A stretch of DNA of 35,755 nt from Desulfonatronum sp. (GCA_011049455.1 DSBL01000146.1:1-35755), one strand, 5' to 3'; numbered from the stretch's first letter, positions 17,292 through 25,187 are shown. Translations and numbers: made by a program. Notes: a model not told the origin generated them from the letters alone.

Positions 17292-17627
17292 ATGCGATCC
17301 TATTATATAGATGAACTGCAAAAAGGCGACATGCAGCTTCTGCTGCCATATCTCGAGGCCAAGGGCCTGCAAGGCTCCCTGGCAGGCGTCTACTGGCTGT
17401 TCCTGCCCGAGCACCTGCTCACCGGGGAACAACGTGCTCATCGGCAAGAATGCGGGCCCTTCGTGGCCTCCCTGGAGATCGGGGACACTTGGCTCAAGGC
17501 CGAAATGCTGATCAGGGGGCGGGGCCGGCTGCGCTGCTCCTGCATCGCCTACGCCACACCCGAACAACGGGATTGGCTGGTCGCCCAGGTGGACGCCATG
17601 CTTCGAGACCTGAACATAGCCGTCTGA
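17292..17627 (+). CDS. Small conserved-looking protein, unknown
   Basis: 111 residues from ATG 17292 (AGGAAA 7 bases upstream). The sequence starts RSYYIDELQKGDMQLLLPYL and contains GVYWLFLPEHLL and LRCSCIAY; it appears to be one mixed alpha/beta domain with no signal peptide or membrane helix. ATG 17331 is an alternative start with AAGG just before it, and would suit the promoter-like element at 17262-17290. It lies between hemA and tilS. I do not recognise the family. Confidence 0.7.
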   Translation: MRSYYIDELQKGDMQLLLPYLEAKGLQGSLAGVYWLFLPEHLLTGEQRAHRQECGPFVASLEIGDTWLKAEMLIRGRGRLRCSCIAYATPEQRDWLVAQVDAMLRDLNIAV

Positions 17628-17638
17628 GCCTTTATGGA

Positions 17639-18706
17639 ATGATCGCCCCCTGCCCGTCCTCCTTCACGCTTCCCTCCCGCCTTCAGGATCTGCCCCCGGC
17701 GTGGGCCCGCTTTTGTCTGCGCATTGACCGCTTTATTTCCCAAACCGTCGGCCCGATCCATAATCGCCATCTGCTCCTGGCCTGCTCCGCGGGCAGCGAT
17801 TCCCTGGCCCTGCTTCTCGTCATGAACTCCCTGGCCTCGCGCCTTAAAATCAAGCTCAGCGCGGTCCACCTGGACCACTGCCTACGCTCGGAATCCCGGA
17901 ATGAGACTTTGGCTCTGGCCCGTGTCTGCGCGACCCTGAACATCCCTTTGAAAATCGGCCGCAGCAACGTCGGCCGATACGCCCGCAAAACCGGCCTGGG
18001 CATCGAGGAGGCCGGGCGCACGCTTCGCTACAGGTTCCTCCTGGGCCTGGGCAAAAAAATCAACGCCGACCTGATCCTGACCGCACACCACGCCGACGAC
18101 CTGGCCGAGGACGTGCTGATGCGCCTGCTGCGCGGCGCGGGCTGGCCCGGCCTAGCCGGAATGCCCGCCTGGGACCCTAAGCGACGCTTGGCCCGCCCCC
18201 TGCTGCGCACCACCAAACAAACCTTGCAAACCTTTTTGCGTGTTCTGGATCTGACTTGGCAGGAAGACGCCAGCAACGCAGATCAAAATTTCCTGCGCAA
18301 CCGCATCCGTTCCGCGATCCTGCCGGAAATCAAGCGGGAATTCCCCGGGATGCATCGCGGCATTGCCCGATTGCACGCTTTGGCATCGCTGGACCTGGAC
18401 TATTTCACAACACGGCTGGCGCCCCTGCTTACCAAGGCCAGAGAGCACGGTCATTTCCTGGAACGGCGTGATCTGGCCCACCTGCATCCGGCCCTGCGTT
18501 TGCGTCTGTTCAAGGCCCTGGTGGACGACCTTGGTCCGGGCCAGGCCCGCCATGATGCATTGCTACGACTGGAACAGGCTTGGCAAGAGAATCGCACCGG
18601 AGCATGCATTCAGTTTCCCGGCGAGAAAACCGGAACAGTCACCGCGCAAGGAATCCGATTCGCCGTTTCCAGAGCGGCCCAACGAGGAGCAAAACCATGC
18701 GCCTGA
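17639..18706 (+). CDS. tilS: tRNA(Ile)-lysidine synthetase TilS
   Basis: 355 residues. TilS converts C34 of the AUA-reading tRNA-Ile to lysidine with ATP and lysine. The PP-loop is ACSAGSDSLAL (48-58); the usual SGGxDS reads SAGSDS, one Ala replacing the second Gly. HLDHCLRSES, the GIEEAGRTLRYRF segment, TAHHADDLAEDVLMRLLRG and NFLRNRIRSAILP are all TilS landmarks. A C-terminal domain follows. ATG 17639 is 11 bases after the previous stop with a poor ribosome site. The end overlaps the cyclase gene by 10 bases. Confidence 0.94.
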   Translation: MIAPCPSSFTLPSRLQDLPPAWARFCLRIDRFISQTVGPIHNRHLLLACSAGSDSLALLLVMNSLASRLKIKLSAVHLDHCLRSESRNETLALARVCATLNIPLKIGRSNVGRYARKTGLGIEEAGRTLRYRFLLGLGKKINADLILTAHHADDLAEDVLMRLLRGAGWPGLAGMPAWDPKRRLARPLLRTTKQTLQTFLRVLDLTWQEDASNADQNFLRNRIRSAILPEIKREFPGMHRGIARLHALASLDLDYFTTRLAPLLTKAREHGHFLERRDLAHLHPALRLRLFKALVDDLGPGQARHDALLRLEQAWQENRTGACIQFPGEKTGTVTAQGIRFAVSRAAQRGAKPCA

Positions 18707-20175
18707 AAACCAAACTCTTTCTCGGCATTTTTCTGATCGCCTTTCTGGCATCCGGAGCCACGGGCTCGTTCTTCTACTATCAGGCCAAAACCGCCCTGCT
18801 GGAATCCATCCGACAGCAGCTCAAGGCCACGGCCAAAATCGCCGCGCTGCTCGTGGATGGAGACATGCTGGAATCCTTGACCGAGCAGAAACACATGGCC
18901 ACCGCAGAATACCAGGCGATCCAGGATCTGATGGGCGTCATCGCCCAATCCAACGCGGAATACCTATTTGCCTACACCATGCGTCTGGATCATGGAATCG
19001 TCCGCTTCGTCGTGGATTCGCCAGCCCATGACGACGACGGGGACGGAGTGATCAGCGAAGACGAACTGCCCGAACCCCTCGGCGCCATCTATCCTGATCC
19101 GCCGGATGAATTGCTGCAAGGTTTTGTAAGGCCCTCCAGCGACCAAAAACCTCACACGGATCAATGGGCCACCACCATGTCCGGATATGCGCCCATACAC
19201 AATCGGGCCGGTCAAGCAGTAGACCTGATCGGAATTGACATGTCCCTGGACAGGGTGGACAGCAAGTTGACCGCTATCCGGCAGGCCGGCTTGGCGTCTC
19301 TTGGCCTCGCGGCCTTGGTGGCCATGCTTATGGGCTGGTATTTCAGCCTGCGCATCTTCTCCCCCCTAGCCAAGCTGGAACGGGCCCTGACCCGGGTTGC
19401 CAAGGGTGATTACGCCCACCTGTTGGATGAGCGTGGCCGGGATGAAATTTCGGCGTTCGCCAAGTCCTACAACGACATGGTCCGGGAGTTGAAGGAAAAA
19501 GCCTGGATGAAGGCCAGTCTGGGCAAAGTGCTCGGTCCCCAGGCCGCCGCCCACCTGCTCCAGCATCGCCTGCAACTGGGCGGCGAGATGCGCGAGGCGA
19601 CCATCCTGGTCTGCGACTTGCGTGGTTTCTCCCGCCTAAGCGAAAAACTGCCGCCAAAACTCCTGGTCGGACTGATCAACGACTATTTCACGGCCATGGT
19701 GGAGGTCATCCAGAAAAACAAAGGCATGGTGGACAAATTTGTGGGGGACATGGTGCTTGCGGTCTTCGGTCACCCCGTGCCTTTGGAAAATGCCCGGAAA
19801 GCCGCCCTGACCGCTGCCCGGGAACTGATCCATCGCTGCGATGCGCTCAACGACTCGCTGCAGCTCTCGAGCGACTTGCACCTGGAAAACTCCGTGGGAC
19901 TGCATTGCGGACCAGTGCTGGCCGGAACCATCGGCAGCCCGGAACGCATGGAATATACGGTCATGGGCCTGACCGTGAATGTGGCCGTGCGCATGGAAAA
20001 GATGACCAGGGAGTTGGGCGTCCGATTAGCGGCCAGCGGGGAGTTCGTCCAGCACCTGGATCAAAACCATGGCTTGATTCATGCCGGAAGCCAACCCTTG
20101 CCCGGCATGCGCCTGGCCATGGATGTTTATGTGGTTGAAAATGATGTAAAAAAAGCAGACGAACAGGCAATATGA
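18697..20175 (+). CDS. Membrane adenylate/guanylate cyclase, EF-hand in sensor
   Basis: 492 residues: membrane helix 1 at 5-27, a periplasmic sensor at about 28-195, helix 2 at about 198-218, a HAMP domain, and a class III cyclase domain from about 295. Catalytic residues are present: metal ligands D307 (VCDLRGFSRLS) and D351 (KFVGDMVLAVFG), purine-contacting K347 and T421 (MEYTVMG), and transition-state N428 and R432 (VNVAVR). K plus T fits adenylate cyclase of the bacterial type, though GTP use is not excluded. The sensor holds a perfect EF-hand loop at residues 112-123 (DDDGDGVISEDE), suggesting calcium binding. ATG 18697 follows CGAGGAGC and overlaps tilS by 10 bases. Confidence 0.92.
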   Translation: MRLKTKLFLGIFLIAFLASGATGSFFYYQAKTALLESIRQQLKATAKIAALLVDGDMLESLTEQKHMATAEYQAIQDLMGVIAQSNAEYLFAYTMRLDHGIVRFVVDSPAHDDDGDGVISEDELPEPLGAIYPDPPDELLQGFVRPSSDQKPHTDQWATTMSGYAPIHNRAGQAVDLIGIDMSLDRVDSKLTAIRQAGLASLGLAALVAMLMGWYFSLRIFSPLAKLERALTRVAKGDYAHLLDERGRDEISAFAKSYNDMVRELKEKAWMKASLGKVLGPQAAAHLLQHRLQLGGEMREATILVCDLRGFSRLSEKLPPKLLVGLINDYFTAMVEVIQKNKGMVDKFVGDMVLAVFGHPVPLENARKAALTAARELIHRCDALNDSLQLSSDLHLENSVGLHCGPVLAGTIGSPERMEYTVMGLTVNVAVRMEKMTRELGVRLAASGEFVQHLDQNHGLIHAGSQPLPGMRLAMDVYVVENDVKKADEQAI

Positions 20176-20176
20176 T

Positions 20177-20206
20177 GCGGCCACGGAGAGTCAAGTCCTT
20201 GGCCGC
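20177..20206. terminator. Hairpin between convergent genes
   Basis: GCGGCCA (20177-20183) pairs with TGGCCGC (20200-20206) right after the cyclase stop, with further GGA/TCC pairing inside the loop. There is no T-run. It is a candidate stem ending the cyclase transcript before the convergent TPR gene. The remaining bases to 20303 contain a run of eight G (20223-20230) and no gene. Confidence 0.35.
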
Positions 20207-20303
20207 GGCAAGGTATTCTTACGGGGGGGGACATGAACCGGGAAAAAGTCAGCCCTTGAAAGGAACCACGAACAGAAAAAAAAGTTAAATCAATAAGAAT
20301 ACG

Positions 20304-20885
20304 TTACTGCCCGGCGCTTGGCTCAAGCTCCGATAGTTCCTGCCTGATCCGTTCCACGAGGTCTTCGTCACCGACAGCGAGTTCCAGAACCCGTTGAAAA
20401 TGCTGCCGGGCCTGTCCGGGATCATTCAAATAATGCTTGTAGAGCATTCCCAGATTGAAATGGGCGCGATGGTTATCCGGGTGCAAGGCGAGGATGCGCC
20501 GGAACTGTTCTGCGGATTCTGGAAATTGATCCAAATTGTAGTGGGCCACGCCCAAACCGTTCAGGGCCTTATCATGGGAGGGATCAACGGCCAAAGCCCG
20601 TCTCCAGAACACCGCAGCCCGGTCCCAGGCACCCATGCGCATGAATTGATCTCCGAGAGCCAGAAGGGTAGGCAAATGATTCGGCTCCGCATCCAGACGG
20701 GCCATCAGTCCGGCGACTTCATTCATGGCCGCGGATGTCTCACCTAGCCGGGCCTGCGTGGTCAGACCGGGATTTTGCAGCCGATGGATGAGAGACCCGA
20801 TAAACAAAAACGCCAAGCCCAATCCCAGGACCGCGATCACCAGCCTGCGGCCCTGGTCAGGTTGCGTCGTTGTCGTGGTGCTCAT
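20304..20885 (-). CDS. Membrane-anchored TPR protein (CcmI/NrfG-like)
   Basis: 193 residues: a short N-terminus, one membrane helix at about 15-33 (LVIAVLGLGLAFLFIGSLI), then TPR repeats (LLALGDQFMRMGAWDRAAVFWRRAL, ALNGLGVAHYNLDQFPESAEQF, AHFNLGMLYKHYLNDPGQAR). It overlaps the ccmD-like gene by 29 bases. Membrane-anchored TPR proteins next to CcmD usually correspond to CcmI/CycH-type chaperones that hold apocytochrome c for haem attachment in System I. That role is inferred from position and topology. The ATG at 20885 places the membrane helix correctly. Confidence 0.82.
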   Translation of the reverse strand: MSTTTTTQPDQGRRLVIAVLGLGLAFLFIGSLIHRLQNPGLTTQARLGETSAAMNEVAGLMARLDAEPNHLPTLLALGDQFMRMGAWDRAAVFWRRALAVDPSHDKALNGLGVAHYNLDQFPESAEQFRRILALHPDNHRAHFNLGMLYKHYLNDPGQARQHFQRVLELAVGDEDLVERIRQELSELEPSAGQ

Positions 20886-21015
20886 GCTCCATGGCCTCCA
20901 GGTGTCGTAGACGTTGTTCCAGCCACGCCTGTTTGCGGGCCAGAAAAAAAAGATACCCGGCCAGACCGGCCCAGGCTGCGGCGTTTGCCGCAAACAAATA
21001 ATATGCGTATTCCAC
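20857..21015 (-). CDS. ccmD: CcmD-like small membrane protein
   Basis: 52 residues: a membrane helix (YYLFAANAAAWAGLAGYLFFLA) followed by a basic/acidic helix (RKQAWLEQRLRHLEAMEHEHH). This is the CcmD plan; CcmD releases holo-CcmE from the CcmABC haem exporter. GTG 21015 is preferred because TGGGGA lies 5 bases upstream; a TTG at 21042 is a weaker alternative. CcmABC genes, which normally precede it, are absent: the next gene upstream is a divergent regulator. Confidence 0.75.
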   Translation of the reverse strand: MEYAYYLFAANAAAWAGLAGYLFFLARKQAWLEQRLRHLEAMEHEHHDNDAT

Positions 21016-21059
21016 AATATCCCCATCTGTTGAAATGAGCAACTCAAAAAATTAATATA

Positions 21060-21112
21060 TTACGCACTTTCCCTTCATGCGTAAAGTCATATAACATCTT
21101 GCAACCAGCAAG
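21060..21112. promoter_or_regulatory. Two dyads between ccmD and the Crp/Fnr gene
   Basis: An exact inverted repeat TTACGCA-N11-TGCGTAA spans 21060-21084, and a second, CTTGC-N5-GCAAG, spans 21098-21112. They sit in the 231-base divergent intergenic region. Arms of this size with 11- and 5-base centres suit dimeric regulators. No function can be assigned from sequence. Confidence 0.4.
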
Positions 21113-21167
21113 CACTCGAGGACAAAACCTGTTGGCCGACGTGGGAAACGGCCCCCGTATCAACGCC

Positions 21168-21181
21168 TTGACCTGGATCAT
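21168..21181 (+). promoter_or_regulatory. Fnr/Dnr-like box upstream of the regulator gene
   Basis: TTGAC-CTGG-ATCAT matches 8 of 10 fixed positions of the Fnr/Dnr consensus TTGAT-N4-ATCAA. It lies 65 bases before the ATG of a Crp/Fnr protein whose recognition helix has the matching E-x-x-S-R pattern, so autoregulation is plausible. Confidence 0.45.
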
Positions 21182-21246
21182 AACATCCATTTTCGTTTCA
21201 CGCCGCATCCTTCACTTCATTCAGCATCCCCAGGGAGACCAGGGCC

Positions 21247-21924
21247 ATGAACGAACAAATCATTCCCCATCTGGATCGTGTTCCCGTTTTTCACGGTCTT
21301 CCTCGAGACCAGCTACAAGCCCTGGTCGACATCGCCGAGCCCAAGATTCACCAGCAAGGGGATAACATTTTCATGGAGGGCGACCCGGCCGAGGGTTTTT
21401 TCCTGATTCTTTCCGGCCAGGTCAAGGTGTATAAGTTGTCCCTGGACGGCAAGGAGCAGGTGCTGCACTTTGTCGGCCCGGACGAAATCTTCGCCGAGGT
21501 CCCGGTCTTCTCCGGAGGAAGCTATCCAGCCCACGCTGATGCCCTGCGGGAGACCAGAACCCTTTTCTTTCCCCGCCGGGCAATGCGCGCACTGCTGGCC
21601 AAGGATCCCAGTTTGGCCATGAACATGCTGGCCGACTTGTCCCGCCGTCTGCGTCAGCTGACCTTGCTGGTGGAAAATCTGTCCTTGAAGAAAAGTCCCG
21701 CCAGGCTGGCGGCCTATCTGTTGCACATGAGCACGGAACTGCTCCAAACCGACGAGGTGGAACTTGATATCACCAAAGGCCAGCTGGCCACCCTGCTGGG
21801 TACCACGCCGGAAACCCTGTCTAGGACCCTGAAGAAGCTCTCTGAAACCGGGATCATTCAGGTCCAAGCCCGGACCATCCGGCTTTTGGACAAGGTGGCA
21901 CTGGAACGCATGACCAACGGATAG
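21247..21924 (+). CDS. Crp/Fnr-family regulator, DNR/HcpR-like
   Basis: 225 residues: a cyclic-nucleotide-type beta-barrel (about 1-115), a dimer helix and a winged helix-turn-helix (175-215). The recognition helix TPETLSRTLKKL (187-198) has E189, S192 and R193, the Fnr-type E-x-x-S-R pattern that reads TTGAT half-sites. The protein has no cysteine, so it cannot carry an Fnr iron-sulfur cluster. At the phosphate-binding cassette it has FAEVPVFSGGSYPAHA; the CRP arginine is replaced (Pro94 by alignment), so classic cAMP binding is unlikely. The GGxYPA pattern is like DNR/HcpR proteins that sense nitrosative stress through haem. The target is unknown. The ATG at 21247 follows GGGAGACCAGGGCC. 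Confidence 0.92.
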   Translation: MNEQIIPHLDRVPVFHGLPRDQLQALVDIAEPKIHQQGDNIFMEGDPAEGFFLILSGQVKVYKLSLDGKEQVLHFVGPDEIFAEVPVFSGGSYPAHADALRETRTLFFPRRAMRALLAKDPSLAMNMLADLSRRLRQLTLLVENLSLKKSPARLAAYLLHMSTELLQTDEVELDITKGQLATLLGTTPETLSRTLKKLSETGIIQVQARTIRLLDKVALERMTNG

Positions 21925-22037
21925 AATGATACATGCTCCCGGTTAAAGCAACGCCGAGGATGGGTCTGGATGATGCAACCACATGAATTGCCATGCTTGA
22001 TTCGACAACATGCATTTTTCGGCCGGATGCAAATCCC

Positions 22038-23288
22038 TTAGTGCCCTCGGTTGCTTACCTGGCGAATGAACGTGTCCGGGGCGCAGCCCGGCTGCTCCAG
22101 GCGAAGGACCGCACGCACGCCGGGATGGGCCAGGGACAGTGATTCACCCAGCTGGTTTTCCAAACGATACGCCTTGGGTGCAATGATTGGTCGACGCAGG
22201 CCAGGCAACACCAGCTCCACGGGCCGCGAGGCGTCCCACTGGTCCAAAACTTTAACCAGCCATTGTTCCTCCCCGATTTTTTCCGTCACTTGGCCAACCA
22301 TGGGCATGGTGCCCAAGCTGTCCCATCGCCGGGATGCGGTCGCCGGCGCGCCGGACAGGAAAAAACCCGTATCCATGGCCCTGCGCAACGACCCGCGAAG
22401 TTCACGCAAGTAAAGGTCGGGTCTGATATCAGCTTGTGCCATGTTCTCCAAGGCCGAGCGGTACACGTCGCAGACCAAGGCTACGTATGCGCCGGACCGC
22501 ATCCGGCCTTCGATCTTCAAAGCCGCGATCCGATTCCTGCACAGCCATGGCAAGTATTTGACCAGACATAGATCCCGGGGACTGAAAAACGCGGAAAACT
22601 TCTCCTGCTCCAGCACTTCCCAGAGAATCTCTCCTGGACGGAGCTGCTCCTCCAGGGACATGGCCACTGGGCGGTAGTGAAACCGGCAGGGTTGCGTGCA
22701 TTGGCCGCGATTGGCCGAACGGGCGTTCAGATACGCACTCAGGGAGCAACGCCCGGAAATAGCCAGGCACATGGCCCCATGCACGAAGACTTCCAGCTCC
22801 ATGCCGGGCACGGCGGCCGCCACGGCCCGGATCTCCCGCAGGTTCATTTCCCGAGCCAGATTGACCCGTGCTGCGCCGAGCTCCCTCCAGAATGCGACCG
22901 CGGCACTGTTGCCCGTATTGGCCTGCGTGCTGACGTGTATCCGGATATCCGGCAATTCTTGCCGGGTCAGATGAAACACCCCCGGATCAGCCACAATCAC
23001 ACCGTCGAGAGGATACTGGCGCAGTCTGGCCAATACTTCGCGCACAGGGCCCAGGTCACCTTCTGCGGCAAAGGCATTGAGACAATAGTAGATCCGGACA
23101 TTGCAGGCCCGGGCCAGATCAAGGGCTCGCCCCAACTCCCTCCAGCCAAGACCGGAGGAACCGGCCCGCAAATTGAATGCTGATCCGCCCAAGTACACGG
23201 CGTCGGCCCTGTATCGCAGGGCAATGCGAAGTTTTTCGAGGCTGCCGGCCGGAACGAGCAGTTCCGGAAGAGGTACAAAAGAAGGCAT
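22038..23288 (-). CDS. U32 family protein (TrhP/UbiU-like)
   Basis: 416 residues. U32 'peptidases' include TrhP (prephenate-dependent tRNA U34 hydroxylation), RlhA and UbiU. The family core is present: ELLVPAGSLEKLRIALRYRADAVYLGG at the N-terminus, HVSTQANTGNS (118-128) and FVHGAMCLAISGRCSLSAYLNARSANRGQCTQPCRFHY (168-205). Likely [4Fe-4S] ligands are C174, C181, C197 and C241, with spacing like UbiU. The length fits TrhP or a UbiU-like protein better than RlhA. It is downstream of the PHP gene by 14 bases, so one operon. The substrate is not settled. Confidence 0.88.
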   Translation of the reverse strand: MPSFVPLPELLVPAGSLEKLRIALRYRADAVYLGGSAFNLRAGSSGLGWRELGRALDLARACNVRIYYCLNAFAAEGDLGPVREVLARLRQYPLDGVIVADPGVFHLTRQELPDIRIHVSTQANTGNSAAVAFWRELGAARVNLAREMNLREIRAVAAAVPGMELEVFVHGAMCLAISGRCSLSAYLNARSANRGQCTQPCRFHYRPVAMSLEEQLRPGEILWEVLEQEKFSAFFSPRDLCLVKYLPWLCRNRIAALKIEGRMRSGAYVALVCDVYRSALENMAQADIRPDLYLRELRGSLRRAMDTGFFLSGAPATASRRWDSLGTMPMVGQVTEKIGEEQWLVKVLDQWDASRPVELVLPGLRRPIIAPKAYRLENQLGESLSLAHPGVRAVLRLEQPGCAPDTFIRQVSNRGH

Positions 23289-23302
23289 GCGGGGGGGATA
23301 GA

Positions 23303-24163
23303 TCAGTGGGTTAGACCGCGTTGCCGGCGATGCTCCTTCATGGCCGTCAAAATCGAATAGGGCACGAAAAGATTGCCGAATCCGATGCCCAGGTGCACGT
23401 CCGGCTTGACCGTCCCGTGGAAGTCCGATCCTCCCGTCACCAGGAGATCCAAATCCCGGGCGATTTGCACATAAGCGAGGGTCTGATCCGGACGATGCAG
23501 GGTATAATAAGCCTCCAAGCCATCCAAACCGTATTCTTTCAGTTGGCGGATGACCCCGCGCAGGTCCGGTCCCTGCAGGCCCAGCAGAAACGGGTGGGCC
23601 AAGACAACCGTGGCCCCCACGCTTTTCAACAGGTCAATGGCCTGACGCGGCCCCAGTTTTTCCTTAGGCACATACGCCCTGCCTTCGGAACCCAGATAGA
23701 CGCGGAAAGCGGTGCTGATTGAATCCACAAATCCCTTTGCGTGCATCACTTGGGCAATATGCGGACGGCCCACGGCATCCCCGCCAGCCACGGCCAGGAC
23801 GTCTTCATAGGCAATCTCCATGCCCAGGGCGTTCAATTTGGCCATGATCATATGATTACGCTCATGCCTGCGCTGGCGCAGGGATTCCAAGGACTGACTG
23901 AGTTTACTCATCCCGACCGGAATCCAGTATCCCAGAATGTGCATATTACCCGATGGTGAAACCACGCTCAGTTCGCATCCCGGGATGAACTCAATCCCGA
24001 GTTTCTCTGCCAGGATCATGGCCTCTTCAAGCCCCCCGGTGGTATCGTGATCGGTCAGGGCAATGGCCTCCAAACCCGTTTTTTTTGCCGCCAGCATCAA
24101 TTCCGACGGAGTCAGCGTGCCGTCGGAAGCAGTGGAATGGGTGTGCAGATCAATACCAGCCAT
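23303..24163 (-). CDS. PHP-domain phosphoesterase (YciV/RNase AM-like)
   Basis: 286 residues with PHP metal motifs: HTHS (H7, H9), D14, TDHD (D38, H39), E64 in GCELSV and HPF later, plus GGSDFHG near the C-terminus. The full-length pattern fits the TrpH/YciV group: 3',5'-nucleotide phosphatases and RNase AM, which trims 5' ends of rRNA. ATG 24163 starts directly at the PHP domain; a TTG 18 bases earlier has no ribosome site either. It is the first gene of a two-gene operon with the U32 gene. Confidence 0.88.
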   Translation of the reverse strand: MAGIDLHTHSTASDGTLTPSELMLAAKKTGLEAIALTDHDTTGGLEEAMILAEKLGIEFIPGCELSVVSPSGNMHILGYWIPVGMSKLSQSLESLRQRRHERNHMIMAKLNALGMEIAYEDVLAVAGGDAVGRPHIAQVMHAKGFVDSISTAFRVYLGSEGRAYVPKEKLGPRQAIDLLKSVGATVVLAHPFLLGLQGPDLRGVIRQLKEYGLDGLEAYYTLHRPDQTLAYVQIARDLDLLVTGGSDFHGTVKPDVHLGIGFGNLFVPYSILTAMKEHRRQRGLTH

Positions 24164-24249
24164 GGACAGGAATAGGGGCAACAGGATGATTCAAGAAACG
24201 ATCCTTACCTATATCATTCTGGAAGCCTCCACAAGAAAAACCCGCCTTC

Positions 24250-24291
24250 CCAAAAAACAATCCCCGCCGGACATGTCCTTGTCCGGCGGGG
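24250..24291 (-). terminator. Rho-independent terminator of flaG
   Basis: A 12-base perfect stem, CCCCGCCGGACA (24262-24273) with TGTCCGGCGGGG (24280-24291), 6-base loop, followed on the minus strand by TTGTTTTTT. It lies 25 bases past the flaG stop. A textbook intrinsic terminator, which also separates flaG from the downstream PHP operon. Confidence 0.93.
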
Positions 24292-24316
24292 AAGAAGAAA
24301 CATGGGACAGAATATG

Positions 24317-24682
24317 TTACAGGGAACGGTCCAGGATCACCCCTGCCATTTCCTCGAGGGATTCGGCCAACTTGATGATTTCATCCGGGGGAAGGCGCCG
24401 AATGACCTCTTTTGTTTCCGGATCATAAATCTCCACCTGAAGACGCTCGCTGTTTTCGCCGACCCTCAGCCGGATATGCAAGCCAAGATCTTGCATTCGT
24501 TCGTCAGCGGCTTCAACGGCCTGGAAAAGCTTTTCTCGGGCTTGCCCGGGGGCAAAAACCTCGTCATTAACCCGCACGGCATCCTTGACCGTATTTTCCT
24601 TGGCCGATGCAAAGGGCAAATCCAGGCTTACGGACCTTTCCTGGAAAACCGGGGAGTTGTTTTGGATAGTTTCGATTTTCAT
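24317..24682 (-). CDS. flaG: FlaG family protein
   Basis: 121 residues. The C-terminal half has the FlaG pattern: GLHIRLRVGENSERLQVEIYDPETKEVIRRLPPDEIIKLAESL. The N-terminal part is variable and polar. FlaG family proteins are flagellin-associated and in several bacteria affect filament length; the mechanism is unclear. ATG 24682 follows GAGGTGGGG; a longer frame upstream lacks support. It is divergent from flagellin rather than in the same operon, with its own terminator. Confidence 0.85.
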   Translation of the reverse strand: MKIETIQNNSPVFQERSVSLDLPFASAKENTVKDAVRVNDEVFAPGQAREKLFQAVEAADERMQDLGLHIRLRVGENSERLQVEIYDPETKEVIRRLPPDEIIKLAESLEEMAGVILDRSL

Positions 24683-25187
24683 ACCCCACCTCTCACCGCT
24701 GATGCACATGACAGCAAGATGAAGAATGTCGCATGACTTTGGCAACCATATCTCACGATTAAGATCAAGGTTGCCATGTCCTCATCTGTTGTATCGGCGC
24801 TTACCGAATTTTCTTTAGGGGGTGTTCGCACTCTTTTTTCAAAAATTTTTGGTTCGGACAATTCATGGGGTGCTCTGATCCAAGCCATGCAATTTTTTCA
24901 GCATGGTCCGTCATGGGCGTGACGTGAAGCATGTTTGCAAGATGAAGCGAGTGAACCGAAAAGAGAAAAAACAACATGCTTTAATCATTAACAAAAATAA
25001 GACGAACCAAGAACATTCTTTCCCTGCTCAAGGCATGAGGCCAGACCATCTTGAAATTCGGCCCACGCCCTTTGGACACTCCACAAAAAAACATAACTTA
25101 TTTATATTAATAGTTAAATTAGTTATGGCATTGTGCTTGCTTTGCATGAAACCAATACGAGTTCAACCCCTTTGAGGAGGTCTTCTT
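24683..25187. other. flaG-flagellin divergent intergenic region
   Basis: About 505 bases without a gene I trust. It is AT-rich from about 24960 to 25130 and holds the sigma-54 promoter of flagellin at its right end. No matching sigma-54 site was seen on the minus strand for flaG. Short open frames here have poor composition and no ribosome site and were not accepted. Confidence 0.6.
25126..25141 (+). promoter_or_regulatory. Sigma-54 promoter of flagellin
   Basis: TGGCAT-TGTGC-TTGCT matches the -24/-12 consensus TGGCAC-N5-TTGCW with one mismatch, and the GG and GC are 10 bases apart as required. It is 46 bases before the flagellin ATG. Transcription would therefore need RpoN and an activator, as usual for flagellin in many deltaproteobacteria. 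Confidence 0.85.

Noticed and set aside
20223-20230. Run of eight G as a phase-variation tract
   Set aside because: It is intergenic between convergent genes and not in a promoter or coding region, so slippage would have no clear effect.
18697-21924. A simple cAMP-CRP circuit formed by the cyclase and the nearby Crp/Fnr regulator
   Set aside because: The regulator lacks the arginine that binds the cAMP phosphate and has DNR/HcpR-like features, so proximity alone does not support it.
24903-25175. 90-residue frame upstream of flagellin
   Set aside because: It is very Lys/Asn-rich from AT-rich DNA, overlaps the sigma-54 promoter and has no ribosome site.
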